A stretch of 28,452 bases of DNA from Saksenaea vasiformis B4078 (Eukaryota > Mucoromycota > Mucoromycetes > Mucorales > Saksenaeaceae): NCBI GenBank assembly GCA_000697055.1, contig JNDT01001522.1, positions 1-28,452 on the forward strand, read 5' to 3'. Of this stretch, positions 9,874-17,308 are shown piece after piece; position 1 is the first letter of the stretch; each line of letters starts with the position of its first letter. The position numbers and the translations under genes were made by a program. Under the pieces are notes generated by a model. The model worked only from the letters and a program-made list of their open reading frames with translations, made no database searches and was not told where the DNA came from.

Positions 9874-10703
9874 ATGTCGGCGTCATTTCCCACCACTTTG
9901 ATGGTAGTCGGTGTTCCCAGTCTACTAATTACCCTTGCGCATCTAAAATCATTGCCTTTGGCTTACACTGTTCGTTCATGGTTACTGCTGAGACAGCTCG
10001 TCAAACGTGCTAAAAAGAACGGATTGAAACCTGAACGTAAGTTCTCGAGTAAGCAATGTGTTACTGACTTTTTGCACAATAGCGTTATTTTCCGTTGTAT
10101 CGCAGGATCAAAGGTGTTTCTGGGATGATATTGACTATAATCAACATATGGTAAGCGGCATTTTCACCGAGACATTCGCTGACTCTGCCACCTAAGAACA
10201 ACAGGTAAAAAGGAGCGTTACTTGGTGCTGTGAATAACAGTTTCAACTCCAGTACATACAACAAGAACTTGGACTTCAGTCGCATTTTTCTGCTGTACAC
10301 GATTCTTCCGCGCGTGATGATGGAGCCTGATCACCACATCTTTGCCCATAACGCCGGCGTACTGACTCTATTTAAAAAAGAAATTCCTCCTTTGCAACGT
10401 TACACGATTCAGTCACGAGTCTGGACGTGGAATCAGAAGTGGCTCTGGCTTCAGCATCGATTTGTGTACACCAAAGACGATCAGGAAGTAGTTGCCTGCA
10501 TAGCAGTGAGCAAGATCGTGTTCAAACGGGCTTCGGGAAAGACTGTTCAACCCTCGTATGTCATGGAACTTTGTGGACATCGTTTATCAGCGGATGACGA
10601 GGAACGACGCAATAAACAGTGGGAGCTGGCTCAACACATTTTAGAGCTAGATAAACTGTTTCGTACGCCGGATGATTGGGGGCATCCAAAAGCAAAGTTG
10701 TAG
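9874..10703 (+). CDS. THEM6-like hotdog-fold thioesterase
   Basis: Membrane-anchored member of the THEM6/4HBT-like family, presumed to act on acyl thioesters. The start at 9874 gives an N-terminal anchor (LMVVGVPSLLITLAHLKSLP) followed by AYTVRSWLLLRQLVKRAKKN. The hotdog motif is assembled over three exons: CFWDDIDYNQHM ends at 10150, an 8-nt exon (10197-10204) supplies NN and part of S, and FNSSTYNKNLDFSR starts at 10241, giving DYNQHMNNS, the usual D-x-N-x-H-M-N active-site signature. Introns 10151-10196 (46 bp) and 10205-10240 (36 bp) are GT-AG. The last exon holds IQSRVWTWNQKWLWLQHRFV, then VSKIVFKRASGKTVQPSYV, and stops at 10701-10703. The junction between the anchor exon and DQRCFWDD is unsure: the best donor (10037) with acceptor 10105 breaks the frame, while a weaker donor at 10060 keeps it. 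Confidence 0.75.
10197..10204 (+). other. 8-nt microexon (AACAACAG) of the thioesterase gene
   Basis: AACAACAG lies between a 46-bp and a 36-bp GT-AG intron. It is needed to complete the NNS of the conserved DYNQHMNNS motif and to put the next exon in frame. Its 3' end (ACAG before GT) resembles the 3' end of the following intron (AACAG), as expected if the 36-bp intron arose by a small local duplication. Confidence 0.65.
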
Positions 10704-11666
10704 CAAGCTCACGAAAGAATAGTCCAGTTAGATTATTTTAAGCTGATAATGAAAATTAGTCAACAGGCTCAACCGATTCGGTGATTTGAATAGTCATCGT
10801 CCCATCTGATGGCCTTGTATCAAAAATCAGTGGCGCTTGATGCTGGATCTACATACTTATGGGACCTTTGCTCTACCCTGAGCTACAGTATGGTTGGGAA
10901 ATTATTCCGGGATGAAACACTATGAACATTAAGCCAAAACGTTTCCATTCAACGCTGAGATTGCGCATGGATGCAAGTGTGGACGCAAGAAACGAAGCAA
11001 AATTCGATAGCTCAGACATCGACGGATATATTTTTCATACTTAATTTCATAAAGTTAGCATATACGCTTCTTGCGAAAAGGAAGAGTGAAGAAGGAGGAT
11101 AGGAAAAACAAAGCGACATATGTTGGGCTACTTCTTGGATTTCTTAAGGCAAAGTGTACACGTACTGGTTAAAGCTTGTTTCGTGTACGCCTTCCTTCTG
11201 CCCTTGTGGCTTCTCAGCGCTGCCACGTTTCGGGTCGTCTCCTTCGCCAGGGTACGTGAGAGGGTTTAGATCTTCATAATCCAGCGTATCGTACAAAAGC
11301 TTACGGCTACCTTCACTTGCATGATCTTCCCAAACAATACTGGGAAAGAGCTAGAGTCGTTACGATCTTCGATGAGTCTTGCTTTTCCCAGTGTGGTATT
11401 TGAACAAGTTTAACAAAAGGGAAACGGATAAAATCCTTTGAGACTGTTGGATGTGTTTATTTCATTCAATTTGTCTGCCTATTTATATGTGTTCAGTATT
11501 TTCGGAGTTCATATTTAAGTGAACATTCTTCTCGGTGATAGGTGTTCATGATGGTAATTACTACGGTAGCAGTGCCACCTTGGTAATGACCTCGGCGATG
11601 TCTATGATTTACAGATGAGGCACAATCGGTGTTCCAATATAGAGAAGCTCACTGTAAATGGAAATA
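10704..11666. other. Intergenic stretch with a 9-bp inverted repeat
   Basis: No gene seen. ACTGGGAAA at 11339-11347 is repeated inverted as TTTCCCAGT at 11384-11392, giving a possible stem with a 36-nt loop. This could be a small hairpin or a chance pairing. Confidence 0.4.
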
Positions 11667-11930
11667 CGTTAAAATCCCGATCTTCCTGTTATGGAACACA
11701 TTTCAATAGGATGAATACTCCGACCGTCTACATATACCACACCCAGCTGTATCATGCGATACATCTGCTCGTGAAGATCCATGGCGAATGTCGACAGGGA
11801 GCATCCTTCAAAAAGACGATAGTAAGCTATTTGGCCAGTTATTACGTACCTTCCACCAAGATACCAAATACCTCGGGTTTCAGGTCGTGCGCTCGATCTA
11901 ACGATGGGTGCTGCTGTTGTTTCAGTTCAA
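11667..11930 (-). CDS. C-terminal exons of an unassigned protein
   Basis: Exon 11805-11667 (stop at 11667-11669) joins across a 44-bp GT-AG intron (11806-11849) in phase 1 to upstream coding sequence 11850 to about 11930. The joined product reads AIELKQQQHPSLDRAHDLKP, EVFGILVEGCSLSTFAMDLH, EQMYRMIQLGVVYVDGRSIH and ends ITGRSGF. The compact G-x-x-V-x-G ... MDL ... YRMIQLG pattern resembles C-terminal regions of proteins I associate with repeated, probably mobile-element-linked gene families in Mucoromycota, but the function is unknown. Upstream exons were not resolved (the frame closes soon after 11930), so the gene may be truncated. Confidence 0.4.
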
Positions 11931-12778
11931 TAGCGCTTCAGATCTTCGATGGTGAGCAAAAAGTATTCTGAGTGCTTTTGCTTCTCGGTCATGATAGGGC
12001 ATTGCATGCCGGAATTTTGTTTGTTTAGCAGAATTGCATTGGTATTTGCACAATAAAATCACTGATGAGAAAGCCTACGGCCCAACAAGAGGTAGTGTCG
12101 ATGGTGACAACCACAAATATTCCACTCCAGAAAAAAGTTAGGAGAACCTGTTCTGATAAATGAGGACACTGTCGGATCATTGGCAACTCGCGCACATCAT
12201 TGCATCTATGGCAAAGTGTTGATATAGGATAGCAATTTGAAAGTCACTCAGTTTGTCTAGTTTGGTGCGAGCCGAACTAGGCTAAACTGTGGTTTCTGAA
12301 CGCTTAGCGGAGTGATGGCGGTTTGGGGCCCCTTTTGCCCAAGCCGACCGCACTACCAATTAGCAATAATACAGCGAAGCTTCAGGGAGGCCCGCTGGAA
12401 AAGAAACGGAAAATCCCAATTAATAAACAACAACGGGTTTCTCTACTAAGTGTAAAAAGGTCTGCTCAGTCAAGTAAAGTAAAGAAAAGCTTTAAGGACC
12501 AACCCGCCGCAACTATCAAGTATAATTAAAAGTCATAAGATGTCGAAGTATTATAAAGTCACGGACTTCAGTGTCCATGGTTGACAGTCCGTAGTAATGT
12601 GCCTGTGGGAAGAAATTGTAGAATTAGCCAATGAGATTCTTACGGTTGGGACTGTGTAGTTGTTGTTGATTTCGGGCGCTGCGCTCAAGGAATGCGAGCG
12701 TCCTTGGAACCCATCTGTCAGCCTCTATTTGCAGATCAACCTACCAATCCAACCTATCAATGAAGTCGAATATATGCC
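11931..12778. other. Intergenic stretch
   Basis: No supported gene. The 68-codon Lys/Ser/Gln-rich frame at 12323-12529 (+) begins at a real ATG but shows no domain and is low in complexity; I left it uncalled. Confidence 0.4.
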
Positions 12779-13569
12779 ACATTCCGGTGTTGCATCTCTG
12801 CACAACATGGTCCACATCTGCTGTTACTATCTTTAAGTCTGTGGCAAGTTTGTCTTCTCGGTGGATAATCAAGTAGCCTTGGGGCTGAAGTCAATCTGAG
12901 TCTTACGCGCAAGGGGAGTATCGGAGCGGCGTTTCTGATACCGTCTGTCAGCGTGCAGCCTTGATGGATTGTAGAATAGTGGTTATTCTCCGGATTAGCC
13001 ATCCAATTCATAATGCGGACATCCTGATCACAAAGGAGGCAGGCTTGACTCTGACTACCAAGTAGATGCGCTTGTTTATTACTAGTGGAATAGGTTGGGG
13101 TTGTATGGAGATCAGCGTGTCTTCTTACGTCTGGTCAGCGTGCCAGCCTAGCCCACCGAAGAAGACAAACATACATCGCATTCTGGTATTACATCTCTGC
13201 ACAACATGGTCCACATCTGCTGTTACTATCTTTAAGTCTGTGGCAAGTTTGTCTTCTCGGTGGATAATCAAGTAGCCTTGGGGCTGAAGTCAATCTGAGT
13301 CTTACGCGCAAGGGGAGTATCGGAGCAGCGTTTCTGATACCGTCTGTCAGCGTGCAGCCTTGATGGATTGTAGAATAGTGGTTATTCTCCGGATTAGCCA
13401 TCCAATTCATAATGCAGACATCCTGATCACAAAGGAGGCAGGCTTGACTCTGACTACCAAGTAGATGCGCTTGTTTATTACTAGTGGAATAGGTTGGGGT
13501 TGTATGGAGATCAGCGTGTCTTCTTACGTCTGGTCAGCGTGCCAGCCCAGCCCACCAAAGAAGACGAAA
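12779..13569. repeat. 399-bp tandem duplication, two copies
   Basis: The segment beginning near 12779 recurs from 13178 with a period of 399 bp (CATCTCTGCACAACATGG at 12793 and 13192). By eye about 99% of the core 380 bp is identical; differences are mainly single transitions, for example GAGCGGCG against GAGCAGCG and ATGCGGAC against ATGCAGAC. Each copy carries the same open frame on the minus strand (84 and 73 codons), starting MNWMANPENNHYSTIHQGC and preceded in frame by a short CxxC (ACLLCDQ). I do not recognise the product. The high identity indicates a recent duplication or ongoing homogenisation. Confidence 0.9.
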
Positions 13570-14408
13570 GTGCGGACGGAAGATGGCAACATACAGCTGT
13601 AGGACCTATATATTTTTTTTAAGTATCCATTTTTTATGTTTTCTGAAGTGTTATTAGCTATTCACAAGCAACGTCATAGTTCTCGACTAGCATGAACGCA
13701 TGAGTATTCAGTATATGGATAGACACTTGAGCGAACCAATACTAGGTATCACAAATACGTGGATAGTTAATAGGATGATTCGAACTGAAAGCTAACAAAT
13801 AGTACTTTATACTATTATGTAGCCTTCCTTCCTCAATTGACGGCATGCCCGTGCTTTTATTTCTTCAACTATCATTCTTGTGCCTTCGGACGGTGCTTGT
13901 TTGATACCATCACTCTCTAGACATCTCGGGTAAACCACGTGTGCTTTTCAAGAGAAATAGAACGTACTAGAAACTGTAATAAACGTTAATGAAAGTGACA
14001 GAAATGACAGAATGGCAGAAAGCAGAAAAACGCATGTAAGAGACAATAACCGGCACAATAGCACTGAATCAGCAGAGCTTTAGGCAAGATCCTATCATTT
14101 ATACCGATAGCTTTGATTTGAAGTAATGCTTGTTGAAGATGTGACTATTAGGGGCCTAATGGATGTGTTGTTATTTCATGTAATCTTCCATATCTCTAAC
14201 TATCGGCTGTTCCTGAACGTTCCCGACGATAACGCGAGAATATCGTTATTTTGGTCAGGATGATATGATTTTTCAGATGAAGTAAGAAGTTCTGGTGGAG
14301 AATAGCAAGACGCACAGAAGATCCGAGACATATAACGCTCCTATATCTAAGGATACTAAGCAGAACGACCTTTGAGATGATATTATCGTACGAAACGAGA
14401 CAGAAACG
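13570..14408. other. AT-rich intergenic stretch
   Basis: No supported gene. It may contain the decayed N-terminal half of the transposase that becomes readable at 14409, but I could not follow that frame upstream past several stops. Confidence 0.4.
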
Positions 14409-15167
14409 AAGAAAGAACGGCCAGACAAAGAATGGCAAGAATTCAAAGGCATCCGACGAATTCTAGAAGAGATGAGGCTTATGGCACGATGAAGACAGAA
14501 CGCAAGGTAGGAAAGGGAAAAATGGCGACTAAGATGTGAGCAGGACGACTCAAATGACCCTGAATGCTGCGCTCAACATTGCCTCGCCCTGCAGCCAGAT
14601 TTCGCTTTCCAACGGTCAGCCTTGCAAGAGACTCTCCTGAAGCACAAACTGCTGTTTAATCTCTATCCAAAATCCCATTGTGAATGTAATTAGATAGAGA
14701 GATACTGGGCGGATGTGAAGCGAGACGTGCGAAAACACTGCGACTATACCTTCAAGGGCTTGCAACGACGTCTCCCCATTGCCTTGGACAATGCTTCACC
14801 CCCGGGACAGACGCCCATAAAAATACGCAAATACTACAATCAATGTATCCGATATATAGAAGCGTACAGCATGGGCATGGATGCTTGGGCTGCGGTGTGT
14901 TGTTTGCTTAGGTCAGGCGATACGAGAGTACGTGAGACTGAGCTTTATTCTTCAGAAGAACAATTAAAAACATTACCCTGGCTTCTGCCCTTTAGTTATC
15001 AGAAGCGGGATCTTAATTATTAACTCAGTTCTAGTTATATAGTCTCTCGTTTACAACATGCGGATGAGGAGGTCAAAAAATTCGCTACAAGGAAATCTAC
15101 CTCCCATCGCAGACTGGGCAAGGGTGAAATAAGGTTTCCATATATAGAACCAGAGTTTTATGAGTAA
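14409..15167 (+). pseudogene. DDE transposase remnant, split by a solo LTR
   Basis: One reading frame, with the LTR and one target duplication removed in frame (168 bp), gives transposase blocks in order: EWQEFKGIRRILEEMRLMA, KWRLRCEQDDSNDPECCAQH, LALQPDFAFQRSALQETLL, YPKSHCECN-stop-IERYW, VRKHCDYTFKGLQRRLPIAL, IKIRKYYNQCIRYIEAYSMG and, after the LTR, ADEEVKKFATRKSTSHRRL. The H-C-E-x-N-x-I-E-x-Y-W block is the C-terminal catalytic region of a DDE-superfamily endonuclease group common in Mucoromycota. In-frame stops at 14490 (TGA), 14508 (TAG) and 14691 (TAG) show it is dead; the frame ends at 15165-15167. N-terminal catalytic acids are not visible. Family level: moderately sure; exact superfamily: unsure. 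Confidence 0.65.
14896..15058. mobile_element. Solo LTR, copy B (163 bp, target duplication TGCGG)
   Basis: Same 163-bp TG...CA unit as at 7588-7750, flanked by TGCGG at 14891-14895 and 15059-15063. Removing the LTR and one TGCGG makes the host transposase read DAWAADEEVKKF without a break, an independent proof of the element borders. Most of the LTR happens to be open in the host frame, which makes a 102-codon ORF look like one gene; its last 45 or so codons are LTR sequence. Confidence 0.9.
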
Positions 15168-16242
15168 ACTTTGAAAATCGTGGGTTACAACTTTGGCGCA
15201 ACATTCGTTTTGGGAAAAAACAGTATTTGTTCCATAGGTTGCCCTATCTCGACTACTGTACCTGGAGTCTACGGCAAAAACTGTACAGAAACCATAGGCC
15301 ATTCGATCAGCCTCATCGACAAGATCTTTGGAATTATTGTAGGCGAGTGTTCACTTCTTTCTATGTCCTCTCTAGCCCGTTACAATAAAGAAAAAGCAGA
15401 AAAAACCTATTTTTTTTGAAGAGGTGTACAAGATTAATGGAAAGGAAACATCAGTCTGATAGATGTTGATATGTAGCACGGGCAAGTTACACTCAGACCG
15501 CGTAAGGGAACTAACCATATCTGACGGACAGTGGCAACTATGTGCACAGCAAGGCAGTATCAAAGTCCCTTTGTTTCGTTATCGCCACATATTATTCCCT
15601 TGACTATGTTCATTGGAACGATCCGCACATGCAACGGTCTTCCCGCTCCTCCAGCGCATCGACAAAGAGATGAGAATAAAAAATTCATCCTTCGGAGGAT
15701 GGTCGTGTCTCATCGGAACGTCCGAAAGTTTAGTAAATGCTGCGTGTTCGCACATCACACGTCATTTCTTTCAAACGACCCCTTCTAAATAAAATGAGTG
15801 CGTCCTCTTTAGAAGCGTTTATGCTATTGTACAGCGGCGATCATTTCAATCAATCATATTTCTTCGAACATCGGCGGCCGCTCAAACGTTGTATATTTAT
15901 TCGTCATCTTTTGATTCGGAAAACAATCCCATATCTACAAAACTTCTGGACATCCGCCTCCGCTCAGGATCCTACATCATCATATACTGTTTTTAATGGC
16001 ATTTTCCTGGGCTTTTGATGCATGGTGCAAATTCGAACTAGTGATCCATTTTCACAAGCTATAATCAGATACGACTTCCGCAACTGTAACCAAACGTCTA
16101 CTCATGCTAACGCGTAAGGTTAAAGTTTGCTAAGGACGTTTTAGCTCTCGATAAGTGTGTGCTATTTGCGCTACATCTAAAAATACTGCACTTGTGTATG
16201 GTTCTCTATTACTGTTTATTGAAATACATTTTGCGCTACTCT
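15168..16242. other. Intergenic stretch between transposase remnant and DIRS element
   Basis: Several short open frames (15531-15788, 15737-16018) have no recognisable motif and overlap each other in different frames. No gene supported. Confidence 0.4.
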
Positions 16243-16280
16243 ACAATCGGTGTTGCCTTCACTCCGTCCTCGGATGTGGT
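16243..16280 (+). repeat. DIRS inverted terminal repeat, 3' end of element
   Basis: Begins ACAATCGGTGTTGCC and is the exact reverse complement of 20026-20063. The natural stop of the recombinase frame (16259-16261) lies inside this repeat, so the repeat is partly coding. Confidence 0.9.
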
Positions 16281-17308
16281 TGCCTTGTCAGATTCAGAGA
16301 AAAAATTGCTTCGATCATGGACGCTCCTCGTACGTGTTGTTGATTTGGTCGAAAATAATACTTTTCAAATGCATTGCTATTTGAACTTCAATGTGCGTGT
16401 GTCTTGACGTTTTCAACCTTGGCGCCTTTCAGTACTGCACTCATGCTGGCTGCTGATCTTATCGAATGTGCTTTGTACTTCGAGATATCAATGCCTGACA
16501 TAGCCATCATCATCTCAATCCAGTGTGCCACTGTATCTTCCGCGACTTCCTTTCGTTTTCCTTCGCAATCAGTAAACGCAAACCACAGTTTGTGATCCGC
16601 GGGCCAATCGTGTCGCCATTCCTGCGTTCGTATGATAAAAGTCCCTAGGGTTCTCGCTGGGCATAAAATTTTTTCCTGTATGACTCCGAGTTTGGATGTC
16701 TTGCTTGTCGTTTCCTTTGAGAACCGTGCGATCAATGTTGCGCCAGTCAATTCATGATCTTGGTCATAGTGTAGTGTCACGTCCCGGAATTGTAAGTTGG
16801 CAATGTCTGAACGAGGTCTCCACATCGTCGCCAAGGTCAAAAGCATGACTGTTTTGTGCTGTAATCTTGGCAAAGGTAAGTCGTCTGTGGCACCCCAAGT
16901 ACGTAGTAAGGGCAGAACGGGTTGTATGCCCAAAATCTCGTCCGATATTCGGGGAAGGACGAATCCGGTCCTCTTCTTTGCCTTGAAAAATTGTCGTAAT
17001 AAACGGCTATCCGTTAATGGTTTCCTTGTAGGGTAGATAGCTTGATAAACACTCGATAATGCTGATCTGTACCCGCTCAGAGTCGATCTTCGGTGTTGAT
17101 TCATTGATAGTAAGAATTCGATAATATCATGTTGGTGCATTTCTAATGGATCAATAGGTGGACTCTGTCGCTGGCACCATTGTGCCCAGTGTCTCCAGTA
17201 CCGGTCGTATGTAGATTGCGTAGAGGAAGCAACAGATTTGTTTAAAAAGACTTGTTGCTTCTTAGATATGCCCTCCTTGGCTTGATAGAGGCAATAACCT
17301 CCATACGG
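16259..17308 (-). pseudogene. DIRS tyrosine recombinase (one nonsense mutation)
   Basis: Cuts and rejoins DNA to integrate the circular element copy. The frame is open from 17308, but the first ATG is at 17140, inside the core-binding domain; the upstream part SVASSTQSTYDRYWRHWAQW is clearly domain sequence, so translation must reach it without its own ATG. It overlaps pol (ends 17262) by 47 nt in the +1 frame. Catalytic features are the first Arg in ATMWRPRSDI, HxxR in KAHSIRSA and, beyond a TGA at 16388-16390, SNAFEKYYFRP with the nucleophilic Tyr. That TGA replaces a Trp expected in HAHWSS. Read through it, the frame stops at 16259-16261 in the terminal repeat. As it stands the protein lacks the Tyr and is dead. 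Confidence 0.85.

Noticed and set aside
12323..12529. 68-codon Lys-rich ORF as a gene
   Set aside because: Low complexity, no domain, no supporting splice structure or paralogue in the window.
13776..13796. GATTCGAAC as a tRNA T-loop
   Set aside because: No acceptor, D-arm or anticodon stem can be built around it; no other tRNA-like structure was found.
14715..15023. 102-codon ORF as an independent gene
   Set aside because: It is a transposase segment fused by chance to LTR sequence; the real transposase frame resumes after the LTR.
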